A stretch of 64,000 bases of DNA from Dehalococcoidia bacterium (GTDB lineage: Bacteria; Chloroflexota; Dehalococcoidia; SpSt-223), in assembly GCA_026003895.1 (NCBI GenBank), contig BPIC01000004.1:310001-374000 (forward strand), read 5' to 3'. Under the pieces are notes generated by a model, which worked only from the letters and a program-made list of their open reading frames with translations, was not told where the DNA came from and ran no database searches. Of this stretch, positions 54,762 to 63,768 are shown in pieces. Within the stretch, counting starts at the first letter, position 1. The number at the start of each line of letters is the position of its first letter. Position numbers and translations under genes: made by a program.

Positions 54762-55523
54762 GAAGCGATCGCCCACAGGTCGAACACGGGGCCAGCGACG
54801 CAGGACGCGACCGGGCCCTCTCCCGTGAAGACGACGCAGCCAAGGCACGCCCCCACACCGCACGCCATTCGCTCTTCGACGATGACTTGGACCGGGGTGT
54901 GCGAGCCGGAGCGCTTCAACATGGCACGCAGGTCGTCCAACAGCTTCGGGGAGCCGGCCACGAACAGTTGGTCGGCCCAACCGAGGAACTCGGCGACGCC
55001 ATCGATCGCGCGGCCTTGACGCCCCCGCCGATCCGTCGTGAGTGAGCGCGACCACTTCGACTTCGGCAGGCAGCCGCTGAACCGGATACAACTGCGAGGC
55101 GGTGGGTGCGTCCAAGATGACCGTGACGGCGCAGTCGACGGCGACCGCCTCTTCGGCGAGAGCGACCAACGGGGCGATCCCAAGCCCTTCGGCGACCACG
55201 AGCAGGTGACGAGCGGCGTTGTCCCGTCGAAACCCGCGACCGAGCGGGCCGATCAGGTTGATTCCGTCGCCTGGCCGACGGGTCGCGAGCCAGTTGGTCC
55301 ACGTCTTGCCGCGTCCGAAGAGAAAGCCAACGGCCCCATCGGCGCGGGCGGTGTGATGAAGCGAAAGGGCGCGGCGGATCAGCGGGTCGAAGCTGTCGCC
55401 GCAGCGGGCCATGACGAACTGGCCGCTCGTCATGCCAGCGAGGGCGGGCGCCGCCAGCCAGAGGATCGACCCGGCCGGGCCGAGCGGCTCGACCGCGATC
55501 ACTTGACCGACGAATTGCTGCAT
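54758..55523 (-). CDS. pyrK: Dihydroorotate dehydrogenase electron-transfer subunit, one frameshift
   Basis: FAD and 2Fe-2S subunit that links PyrD to NAD. The N-terminal FAD domain has IRRALSLHHTARADGAVGFL and LIGPLGRGFRRDN; the NAD domain has VVAEGLGIAPLVALAEEAVA; the C-terminal cluster motif is CGVGACLGCVVFTGEGPVA with CVAGPVF. The frame breaks at the C run 55022-55026: one base fewer gives THDGSAGRQGRAIDGVAEFL and a protein of about 254 aa. The ATG at 55523 follows GGGAG. It lies directly upstream of pyrD. Confidence 0.88.
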
Positions 55524-55664
55524 GCTCTCCCGCCGTACGATTGCAGCGATCATAGCGGCGCGATTCTGGCGGTCGCAAGAACGTCGCCGAGGATCCAGCC
55601 AGCCGCCTGGTAGACTTTGGATGCCGCCTCTTGCCCCAGCGGACGCCGTGCCGGGAGGAGTCGC

Positions 55665-56432
55665 GTGGAAGTCGTAATCGTCGGCGCCCATCAAACCGAG
55701 AGCGCTGGCCGGCGCGCGACAACCTTTCTCGTCGACGGCCGGCTGGCGATCGACGCCGGGAACCTTGCTGCCGCGCTCACACTTGAAGAGCAACGTTCCC
55801 TCGACGCTGTGCTGTTGACGCATTATCACTACGACCACATTCGAGACTTCCCTTCGGTCGCCTTCAGCCGCTGGGGATACGCGACGCTGTCGGTCTATTG
55901 CCTTCCCGCGGTGCGCGACGCGCTGCGGTCGTCGTTCTTCAACGGTGTGCTTTGGCCGAAGCTGGAGGAGGTTCCCTCGCGGGATGTGCCGGCGCTGCGG
56001 TTCTGCGACGTTGCGCCCTACCGGTCGGTCGACGTGGCGGGTTACCGGGTGACGCCGGCGCCGGCGAACCACTCTGCCCCGGCGGTTGGTTTCCTCGTCG
56101 AACGCGCCGGACGGTCGGTGTTCTATACCAGCGATACCCACGGCGGTGTCGCCGGCCTGTGGGAAGAGGTGCAGCCGGACTTGTTGCTGGTAGAGGTGAC
56201 CTTTCCGAATCGGCTCGATTCGGTCGCGGTAGACGCCAAGCATCTGACGCCAGCGCGGCTCGGCGTCGAGCTGGAGGCGTACCGTGCGATCCACGGGCGG
56301 CTGCCACAGGTGGCGGCGATCCATCGGAACGCCGAGTATGAGGAGGAGATCGTCGCCGAGTTGGCGGCGCTCGGCGATCGGCTGGGTGCGCCGATCGATG
56401 CGCCGGAGGACGGCCGGCGGTATGTCTTGTGA
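55665..56432 (+). CDS. Metallo-beta-lactamase-fold hydrolase
   Basis: 255 aa from a GTG at 55665, 4 bases after GGGAGGAG. The zinc motif HxHxDH is in LLTHYHYDHIRDF; later His/Asp sites lie in APANHSAPAVGF and YTSDTHGGVAG. The fold resembles phosphodiesterase/RNase Z-type MBL enzymes, perhaps a cyclic-nucleotide phosphodiesterase. It overlaps the IMPase gene by 4 bases (GTGA) and is divergent from pyrK. Confidence 0.85.
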   Translation: MEVVIVGAHQTESAGRRATTFLVDGRLAIDAGNLAAALTLEEQRSLDAVLLTHYHYDHIRDFPSVAFSRWGYATLSVYCLPAVRDALRSSFFNGVLWPKLEEVPSRDVPALRFCDVAPYRSVDVAGYRVTPAPANHSAPAVGFLVERAGRSVFYTSDTHGGVAGLWEEVQPDLLLVEVTFPNRLDSVAVDAKHLTPARLGVELEAYRAIHGRLPQVAAIHRNAEYEEEIVAELAALGDRLGAPIDAPEDGRRYVL

Positions 56433-57242
56433 CGACGCTGCCGATCGGCCGCGGCGGCGAGGACGCGCTCGCGGTGGCAGTTGCGGCGGCGCGCGAGGCG
56501 GGCCGAATTGCGCTTGGTCACCGCCGGCGCGCGGTGGCGGTCAGCCACAGGGGCCGAGCGAACGTGACTACGGACGCCGATCTCGCCGCCGAGGCGGCGA
56601 TTCTCTCCCGGGTGCGCGCCGCCTTTCCGGAGCACGATATCCTCGCCGAGGAATCCGGCGCGAGCGGCAGCGCGGGACGGCTGTGCTGGATCATCGACCC
56701 GATCGACGGCACGTTCAATTACGCGCTTGGAATACCGCTGTTTAGCGTCTCGATCGCGCTGCTCGTGGATGGCCGGCCGATCGTCGGCGTGATTTTTGAC
56801 CCCGCCCACGATGAGTTGTTTGCCGCCGTCGCGGGTGGTGGCGCGACGCTCAACGGCGAGTCGATTGGAAACCTGAGCGGGCGGAGCTTTCGAGAGGCCG
56901 TCGTTGGCTACGACCTCGGCTATCACGATGAGCGAGCGCGCCGTGCGATCGAAATCGAGCAGCGGCTCTGGGGCCAAGTGCAGTTGTTTCGCTGCCTCGG
57001 CTCGGCGGCGCTTGGCCTCGCCTACACCGCCGCCGGCCGGTTCGACCTCTATTTCCATCATTTCCTCGCGCCGTGGGATTTCGCCGCCGGCTGGCTGCTG
57101 ATCGAGGAGGCGGGGGGCAGCGTTTTCGAGGCGGGCGGCACCCCGCTGTCGCTCACCTCGCGCTCGATCCCTCGCGGGGAATCCTGGGCACATTGCGGCG
57201 TTTCTCGCGGCGACGGAGAAGCTGGGCCCCCTTCCCGATTGA
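56429..57242 (+). CDS. Inositol monophosphatase family phosphatase, one frameshift near the end
   Basis: Metal-dependent sugar/inositol phosphatase. Metal ligands lie in ILAEESGASGSAG and WIIDPIDGTFNYALGI, and the C-terminal site in APWDFAAGWLLIEEAGG. In frame, the protein runs past its natural end; removing one G from the GGGG at 57176-57179 gives NPGHIAAFLAATEKLGPLPD and a stop at 57242 (about 270 aa), the usual length. The stop lies inside a strong hairpin. Start GTG overlaps the MBL gene stop. Confidence 0.88.
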
Positions 57243-57249
57243 AGGGGGC
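57226..57249 (+). terminator. Terminator-like hairpin at the IMPase stop
   Basis: GCCCCCTTC / GAAGGGGGC is a perfect 9-bp stem with a 6-base loop that covers the corrected stop codon at 57240-57242. No T run follows. Confidence 0.55.
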
Positions 57250-57325
57250 GCTCGTCCGGCGCGATCGAGACTGCCAGCGGCTGCGCAGCCTCGGGCCTGC
57301 CGGCAAGAATCGCGCAAACGAGCGG

Positions 57326-58346
57326 CTATGCGCCGAAGGTGTCGATGAGTGCCCGCCGGTTGTCGGCGACCTCGTCGTCGGTTGCGCCGAAGGGAGGCGA
57401 GAGCAGAAAGACGTTGTCGAGCAGCTCGAGCCAGCGGGCTGCCTGGCGACGCGCCTCGTCGGGCGTGCCACAGATTCCGATCGCTGCGGCGAACTCGTCG
57501 CTGATCGTGTCGAGCGCGCCGTCGACGTCACGCGCCTGCAGCTTCTCGCGGGCGGCGAGGGCCTCGGCCTCGAAGCCGGCGGCGCGCCAGACGGGATAGA
57601 AATAGTCATTCTCGAGGTGGCCGGCGATTGAGCGCTTGACGGTGCGCCGGGGCGGTTCGGGTATCGGCGTTGACCGAGGCGGGGGATCATCGCAGTGAGG
57701 CGAATTTGGTCGCGTGTGCGATGGGCTTTGGTGAGCCCGGCCTCGACTGCTGGAATTGCGACGCTGGTGAGGTAGCTCGGGGGCAGACAAACGTCGAACA
57801 GCACGCCATCCGCCACCTGGCCGGCAAGCCGGTTCATCTGGGGCGCCGACGGTGCCGAGATAGATGGGTGGCACGGCTGGGGACGCTCGCGCGGCGGGCG
57901 GTAGTTGCGTATCTGGAAGATGGAGCCCTCGTAGTTGAGGGCGCCGCGCTGGAGGGTGAGCGCACCGCGGATGATTTCGACGTATTCCTTCATTCTGGCG
58001 ATCGGCCGGTCGAAGGGGATGCCCCACCAGTCTTCGTTCCAGTCGCGCGGGCCGGCGCCGATGCCGAGGATGAAGCGGCCGCCGGAGATGCGGCTGAGCT
58101 GGCCGGCGGCCTGAGCGGCGATGATCGGCGGCCGGTGCCAGACGGTAACGCCGGAGCCGAGCAGGATACGTTTGGTATTGAGCGCGTAGGCGGTGAGCAG
58201 CGAGAAGACGTCGCCGCCTCCATCGCCAGACCAGACGCTGTGGAACCCGGCGTCCTCGGCGGCACGCGCCGAAGCGAATCAATTCGTCGATGGGCTGGCG
58301 GCCGCTCAGCATCAGGCCGATGCGCGAGGGTGGCGACCGTGGACAT
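57326..58346 (-). CDS. Luciferase-like (LLM-class) oxidoreductase with three frameshifts
   Basis: TIM-barrel flavin- or F420-dependent oxidoreductase. ATG at 58346 with AGGAGGAG 4-5 bases upstream. Pieces in three frames: IGLMLSGRQPIDELIRF; then ARAAEDAGFHSVWSGDG through WHRPPIIAAQAAGQLSRISG, GRFILGIGAGPRDWNEDWWG and MKEYVEIIRGALT; then STPIPEPPRRTVKRSIAGHL to the stop. Breaks lie near 58321-58337, at 58269-58270 (extra C/G) and at 57681-57685 (one base short). Corrected length is about 339 aa, normal. Three breaks in one gene could mean real decay, but the indel type matches the other frameshifted genes. Substrate unknown. Confidence 0.78.
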
Positions 58347-58427
58347 TGTGCTCCTCCTGGCCGGTGCGCCCGGCCGCGCTATCCTAGCAAGCTTGCCGAA
58401 AGCGTGATGCCCCGGCCGGTGCTCTCC

Positions 58428-58433
58428 TATACT
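58428..58433 (+). promoter_or_regulatory. -10 box before def
   Basis: TATACT, 39 bases before the def start codon, matches the -10 consensus in five of six positions. No convincing -35 box is seen at 16-18 bases. Confidence 0.35.
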
Positions 58434-58472
58434 TCTCTGAAGGCATGAGGCCTTGCCTACGGAGCCGCAGCG

Positions 58473-59003
58473 ATGGCGATCCTTGAAATTCGTCGGTTCG
58501 GCGACCCAGTGCTTCGGCAAACCTGCAAGAAGATCCCGGTGATCGATGAGTCGATTCAGCAGCTGATCGACGACATGATCGAGACGATGCGCGCCAATCA
58601 CGGCGTCGGATTGGCCGCGCCGCAGGTTGGCGTGCCGATTCGACTGACCGTGATTGAGCTGCGCGACGGGACCGAGCCGTATGTGCTGATCAACCCGGAG
58701 ATTTTGAAGCGGCGCGGCAAGCGGATTGTGACCGAAGGGTGTCTCAGTCTGCCGGGCTGGTTTGGCGACGTCGTGCGCTCGGAGAGTATTGTCTTCCGGG
58801 CGCGTGACCGCCGCGGCCGTGAATACAAGATGAGTGCGACTGATCTGCTGGCGCAAGCCGTAGAGCATGAAGTCGATCACCTGAACGGGATTCTGTTCAC
58901 CGATCCTGGCCGGCTGGTCAGTCCCGACACTTTGCATAAGGCGCCGGCGCGCGGCGAGCTCCCGGTCGAGGCCGAAGAGCCGGAAGCGACGCCGGTCGCC
59001 TAG
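58473..59003 (+). CDS. def: Peptide deformylase
   Basis: 176 aa. All three motifs are present: GVGLAAPQVG, EGCLSLPG (metal Cys) and HEVDHLNG (HExxH). It removes the formyl group from new proteins. A 20-residue acidic tail is extra. secD follows after 21 bases, so the two may be co-transcribed. Confidence 0.95.
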   Translation: MAILEIRRFGDPVLRQTCKKIPVIDESIQQLIDDMIETMRANHGVGLAAPQVGVPIRLTVIELRDGTEPYVLINPEILKRRGKRIVTEGCLSLPGWFGDVVRSESIVFRARDRRGREYKMSATDLLAQAVEHEVDHLNGILFTDPGRLVSPDTLHKAPARGELPVEAEEPEATPVA

Positions 59004-59024
59004 CCGAATAACGGAGCAACCCCT

Positions 59025-60440
59025 GTGCGACGTGCAAATTGGCCGCTGTTGGTCTTCATCCTGCTGCTGACGGGCGTCTCGCTCTGGTTTATTTGGCCGC
59101 AGAAGCCGTCGAATTACCTGCCCGGGTTCATTCCGTGGCCAGAAAGCAAGGGTGTCCGGATTCAGATCGGCAATACCACTTTCGAGCGGGTCGGCCAGCG
59201 GCTTGGCCTCGACTTGCAGGGTGGAACGCACATCGTCCTGCAGGCGGATCTCTCGAAGCTGCCCGCCGATCAGCGGCAAGATGCGATGACCTCGCTCGTG
59301 CGCAACATTGAACGTCGTGTCAATGCCTACGGCGTCTCCGAGCCGGTCATCACGCAGCAGGGGGAAGACCGCGTCTCGATCCAGCTTGCCGGTGTCCGCG
59401 ATGTGGAAGAGGCCAAGCGGCTGATTGGTCAGACGGCGCAGCTGAACTTCAAGGAGCGGACGGTTGGGCCGGATGGCCAGCCGCAGGACAAAGATCTCGG
59501 CCTCACGGGCGCGGACCTCCGCCGCGCCTATGCTGCCCTCGAGCCGACGCTCAACCAACCCGTTGTCCATTTTGAGTTCAACGAGCGCGGCACGGAAATC
59601 TTTGCGGAAGCCACGGCGCGGCTTGCGCCGACGCGCGGCCAGATCGCGATCTTCCTCGATAACGAGCTGTTGACGGCGCCGCAGGTGGATGAGCCGATTC
59701 CCGGCGGGCGGGGATTCATCCGCGGCAATTTCACGATGGACTCGGCGCGGACATTGGCGATTCAGCTGAACGCTGGTGCCCTTCCGGTGCCAGTCTCAGT
59801 CATCTTGCAGCAGGATGTCGACGCAACCCTCGGCGCCGACTCGATCCAAAAGAGCATCGTCGCCGGCCAGATCGGGCTGGCGGCGGTAGCGATCTTCATG
59901 ATCGTCTATTACCGACTGCCCGGGCTGATCGCGGTGTTCGCTCTTGGGGTCTACGCGATCTTGACGCTCGCGGTCTTTCGCCTGATCCCGGTGACGCTCA
60001 CCCTTGCCGGCATTGCCGGGTTTATCCTCTCGATTGGGATGGCGGTTGACGCGAACATCCTGATCTTCGAGCGGATGCGCGAAGAGTTACGTGGCGGGCG
60101 GACGCTCGCCGGCGCGATCGATGCTGGATTTAGTCGAGCTTGGCTGTCGATCCGTGATAGCAACATCTCGACGATGATCACGTGTGTGATCCTCTACTGG
60201 TTCGGGTCGAACTTCGGGGCGAGCTTGGTGACCGGCTTTGCCTTGACGCTGTTTATCGGCGTCGTTATCTCGATGTTCTCGGCGATTACGGTGTCGCGGA
60301 CGTTCTTGCGGGCGGTGCAGGCGGTCTGGTTCAGCGGAACGCTTGGTCCGCGGGCACGCTGGCTGTTTGGCATGGAGGAGCCGCCGGCCTCGCGGCCGGG
60401 TCTGGACCTGCCGGCTGGGGCGCGCCCTGCCACGCGCTAG
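59025..60440 (+). CDS. secD: Protein translocase subunit SecD
   Basis: 471 aa from a GTG at 59025. An N-terminal helix precedes LGLDLQGGTHIVLQADL, the P1 domain (LVRNIERRVNAYGVSEPVI), the TMDSARTLAIQLNAGALPVP linker, and six C-terminal helices with ADSIQKSIVAGQIGLAAVAI and FILSIGMAVDANILIFERMR. SecD/F uses proton flow to help proteins leave SecYEG. No secF follows. Confidence 0.95.
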   Translation: MRRANWPLLVFILLLTGVSLWFIWPQKPSNYLPGFIPWPESKGVRIQIGNTTFERVGQRLGLDLQGGTHIVLQADLSKLPADQRQDAMTSLVRNIERRVNAYGVSEPVITQQGEDRVSIQLAGVRDVEEAKRLIGQTAQLNFKERTVGPDGQPQDKDLGLTGADLRRAYAALEPTLNQPVVHFEFNERGTEIFAEATARLAPTRGQIAIFLDNELLTAPQVDEPIPGGRGFIRGNFTMDSARTLAIQLNAGALPVPVSVILQQDVDATLGADSIQKSIVAGQIGLAAVAIFMIVYYRLPGLIAVFALGVYAILTLAVFRLIPVTLTLAGIAGFILSIGMAVDANILIFERMREELRGGRTLAGAIDAGFSRAWLSIRDSNISTMITCVILYWFGSNFGASLVTGFALTLFIGVVISMFSAITVSRTFLRAVQAVWFSGTLGPRARWLFGMEEPPASRPGLDLPAGARPATR

Positions 60441-60443
60441 CGG

Positions 60444-62729
60444 GTGACAACGATTGTCGAGGCGGCGCCACGCGTGCGTCGCCGCGCCCGCCCGATCAGC
60501 GCCCTTGCCGACCTCGGATCGGCGGCGCTGCTGCTGCTCCTGACGGTGCTGTTCTATTGGCGCATTCTGACGCCAGACCCGTTGAATCGCGGTTCGTTTC
60601 CGAAAGGCGATTTCGTTGAGCAGTTCTATGCCTTCGCGGTCTTCCGAACGCAGGAGCTGCTGGCCGGCCGGCTGCCGACGTGGAACCCCTACGTGTATGC
60701 AGGCCATCCCTTTCTTGCCGACATTCAGTCGGCGGTTTTCTATCCCTTGCACTGGCCGACGACTCTGCTCGCCGGACCGCGCGGCTACCCGTTCCAAGCG
60801 CTGGAGTACGAAGCAGTCTTCCATATCTTTCTGGCGGGGCTCTGGATGTATCTGCTGGCGAGCCGCCTCACCGGCAGCCGGCCAGCCGGACTGCTTGGCG
60901 GGATGGTCTATGGCTTTGGGGGCTACCTCTCGGGCTACCCGAGCCAGCAGCTTTCCGTGCTCGAGGTGCATACGTGGCTGCCGCTCATCCTCTTCTGGGT
61001 CGTTCTCGCAACCGAGGGGCAGTTTGTCCTGCGGCGGTCGCTCGTCTTCACCATTCTTGGCGGGTTGACGCTCGGGGTCGCCATCTTAGGTGGGCATCCG
61101 CAGGCCAGTCTGTACACCGTGTACGGCGTGACTGCCTATTTTTGCTTCCGTATCTTGGCGGCGACTGGCCTCGCGAGGTGGCGAACGGCGCTGCCGCGGT
61201 TTGGACTCGTCGCGCTGCTGGTGATTGTTGGAATCGGGACGGCGGCGGCGCAACTGGTGCCGACCGTCGAGTTCATGGGCATTTCGTCGCGGGCGCGCAT
61301 CCCGTTCGAGATGTCGGCATGGGCGTTTCCCCTGCGGGACATTGTCCAGCTCATTCTGCCCGGCGCGGTCAGTTACTACTCGCCGATGTACGTCGGCATC
61401 CTGCCGTTGGCGCTGGCGATCGGTGCTGTGGCGTGGACGCGCACCCGGGAAACCTGGTTCTGGACGGGCTTGGCGATTGCCGGGCTGCTCATTTCCTTCG
61501 GCGGGAACACCATCCTGCACAGCCTGCTCTACAACGCGCTGCCCGGCGCGGGAACCTTCCGGCATCAGGAACGGGGGATCGTGCTTTTCTCGGTGGCGAT
61601 GGCGGTGCTGGCGGCAATTGGGGCGCGCGAGCTCCTCGCTGCCGATCGGGCGCGGCTCCTCCGGCTTGGCGGGCTGTGGCTGCGCGCCGTCGTCGCCGCG
61701 GTGGCGCTCTTGGTCTTGCTCTTTGTCTCTGGGCAGAACGCCGAAGAGGCGACGAAGCCGCAGAACATCGCTGCCTTCCTCGTGCTGGTGACGGGATTGA
61801 TCGGGCTTTTGTTGCTGTTTCGCCTGCGCGGCCTGCCGACTAGCGCATTCGCAGGTTTGGCGCTTGCGATCGTGGCATTCGATCTGATCAGCGTCAGCTT
61901 CAACACGAACTTCGAGAAGACGCAGCCGGGGGATCACTATCGCCCGACCGAGATTCAGCGCTACCTTCAGCGGAACGACGCTGCAGGCCGTACCCATAAC
62001 GACTGGCAATATCCATTGAATTACGGCGATGTCTTTCGCATCCGCGACATCAACGGCGCGAGCCCCCTTGTCGTTGAACGCTACCGTCAGCTCTTGAATG
62101 GGGAACCGCGCGAACGCGTGTGGCAGTTGCTCAACGTCAAGTACTACGTCACGTGGCAGGGCGGCTTTCCGAACGCTGAGAAGGTGAGCGTCGAGCGGAC
62201 GGGCGACAAAGACGTGAACCTCTATGCGTTGCCGGACCCGTTGCCACGCGCCTACGTCGTCCATAACGCGACGGTGATCGCCGACGACGCGCGGGCGCTC
62301 CGCACGGTGTTATCGCCGCAGTTTGATCCTGGCACAACGGTCGTGCTGGATCGCGAGCCTCCGATCGCGCCGAGCGGCCGCGCTACCCGATCGCCGGCGA
62401 CGGTGCGCGATCTCGCGCCGGATCGCCTTGTTAGCGAGACGACGCTCGCCGAGCCGGGCGTGCTGGTGCTCTCGGAGGTCTTTTATCCGGGCTGGCGGGC
62501 GACGGTGAACGGCCAGCCGGCAGAGATCTTGCGAGCGCAGCACACGCTGCGGGGCGTGGCCCTCCCGGCCGGAACGCACACTGTTGAACTGGTCTTTGAT
62601 CCGCTCACGGTGAAGTTCGGAATCGGGCTCAGTGTGGCCACGGTCGCGCTCTCGCTGCTCGCGCTTGGCATGCTGGCGCTTTGGCCGGCGCGAGGAAGCC
62701 AAAGGGAAACAAACTCGCCTGCCAGCTAA
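60444..62729 (+). CDS. YfhO-like large membrane protein
   Basis: 761 aa from a GTG 4 bases after secD. About 12 membrane helices, with the YfhO/GT-C-type loop FPKGDFVEQFYAFAVFRTQE and PTWNPYVYAGHPFLADIQSA near the N terminus; a C-terminal outside beta domain (FYPGWRATVNGQPAEILRAQ, LRGVALPAGTHTVELVF) and a last helix. YfhO proteins act in glycosylation of lipoteichoic acid or other glycolipids in Gram-positive bacteria; the substrate here is unknown. Confidence 0.85.
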   Translation: MTTIVEAAPRVRRRARPISALADLGSAALLLLLTVLFYWRILTPDPLNRGSFPKGDFVEQFYAFAVFRTQELLAGRLPTWNPYVYAGHPFLADIQSAVFYPLHWPTTLLAGPRGYPFQALEYEAVFHIFLAGLWMYLLASRLTGSRPAGLLGGMVYGFGGYLSGYPSQQLSVLEVHTWLPLILFWVVLATEGQFVLRRSLVFTILGGLTLGVAILGGHPQASLYTVYGVTAYFCFRILAATGLARWRTALPRFGLVALLVIVGIGTAAAQLVPTVEFMGISSRARIPFEMSAWAFPLRDIVQLILPGAVSYYSPMYVGILPLALAIGAVAWTRTRETWFWTGLAIAGLLISFGGNTILHSLLYNALPGAGTFRHQERGIVLFSVAMAVLAAIGARELLAADRARLLRLGGLWLRAVVAAVALLVLLFVSGQNAEEATKPQNIAAFLVLVTGLIGLLLLFRLRGLPTSAFAGLALAIVAFDLISVSFNTNFEKTQPGDHYRPTEIQRYLQRNDAAGRTHNDWQYPLNYGDVFRIRDINGASPLVVERYRQLLNGEPRERVWQLLNVKYYVTWQGGFPNAEKVSVERTGDKDVNLYALPDPLPRAYVVHNATVIADDARALRTVLSPQFDPGTTVVLDREPPIAPSGRATRSPATVRDLAPDRLVSETTLAEPGVLVLSEVFYPGWRATVNGQPAEILRAQHTLRGVALPAGTHTVELVFDPLTVKFGIGLSVATVALSLLALGMLALWPARGSQRETNSPAS

Positions 62730-62892
62730 CGGTGCGGTGGGCGAGGCATGGCTGATCGAAAGAATGCGCTTCGGCCCCGTGACCGACCGAGGATCACCGG
62801 CCGACGAAGCGGACGACTAACCGATACCAGTGTGGCGCTGAGGCGCCTGTGAGGGGCGGCGAGAAGCCGGTGCCGGCTTTGTGCGCGAGCGC

Positions 62893-63312
62893 TTACTCGG
62901 TGATGCGGAGCGTGCCAGCGCGAAGGGCGTTCACCCGCGCTTCGAGGCCCTTGGTCAATCCGACGAGATGGCCTTCGGGGTCGGCGACGTACGCCATGGC
63001 AAAGCCCGAGAGCTTGAAGGGCGGATTGACGAGCGTGCCGCCGATCGCTGTGAGATGGGCGAGAGCGGCCTCGATATCGGCGACCTCGAAGATGAGGGTG
63101 GCGGGCGCCTCGCTGCGGTCCGCCGGGATGGGGAGCCGACGGCCGCCCATGCCGATTTCGAGGATCGACCAGCCCGGCAGGAAGAGCTGGCAAACGCGGC
63201 CGGGGTGGTGATTGGCGACAGGCAGGCCTAGTCCGTCGCGGTAGAACGCCGCCACACCATCCACATCCTCGACCCGCAGCATGATCACTGGCAGCGAGGT
63301 TGCCTGCACCAT
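62893..63312 (-). CDS. Single-domain VOC-family protein
   Basis: 139 aa from the ATG at 63312, with GGGAGA 7 bases upstream. Begins SLPVIMLRVEDVDGVAAFYR, then ATLIFEVADIEAALAHLTAI and FAMAYVADPEGHLVGL, the typical VOC beta-alpha-beta pattern and DPEGH end. Glyoxalase/bleomycin-resistance-like; function not assignable. Confidence 0.85.
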   Translation of the reverse strand: MVQATSLPVIMLRVEDVDGVAAFYRDGLGLPVANHHPGRVCQLFLPGWSILEIGMGGRRLPIPADRSEAPATLIFEVADIEAALAHLTAIGGTLVNPPFKLSGFAMAYVADPEGHLVGLTKGLEARVNALRAGTLRITE

Positions 63313-63768
63313 CACGTTTCTCCCAAGCGCGGGACCAGGATACGGCGTTCGCGGCTCGCGCCCGGCTACAAGGAGACCGAGCCGGCAACCGCCGGCCGCG
63401 CTGGGCACGGCGTGAGCGGCTCGCAGGGGTATGCCGATCTCCCGAGCACAACAACACGCCCGTCGGGCTGGCGAGCCGGAGCGGGCGCGGAGTCAGGAGA
63501 GGCGGCACTGCGCTGCCAAGCCGGGGGCCTGTCGGCGGGCTGCCACCCGTCCGGCCACTTCAACGATAGCAGGCGCGGTGTAAACGAGGCGTGAAGCCCG
63601 GTGACCAGAAGGCAAAGGTTCTGTGAAGAAGTCCCTGCGAACGCTCCAGCAGCGCCAACCGTGCTGGTTGGGTGCGTCGGCTATCGTGAACCTGCAGGCG
63701 AAGCGCTGCCATTTCCCGCGGCGGTTCTGGCTCTCTCACCCCGCGAACGAGCTCCGCGCCGTACCACT
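63313..63768. other. Intergenic stretch without recognised gene
   Basis: About 456 GC-rich bases. A small hairpin (CCAACC / GGTTGG, 63655-63671) lies downstream of the partial gene on the minus strand. No other feature is seen. Confidence 0.4.

Noticed and set aside
53994-56324. 776-aa minus-strand frame containing pieces of PyrK and PyrD
   Set aside because: Not a fusion gene: the two breaks at 55022 and 54232 make the frame run from pyrK into pyrD. Corrected, they are two normal genes with a 4-base overlap.
57990-59570. 526-aa minus-strand open frame
   Set aside because: Mostly antisense to def and secD; only its last part overlaps the start of the luciferase-like gene in the pre-frameshift frame.
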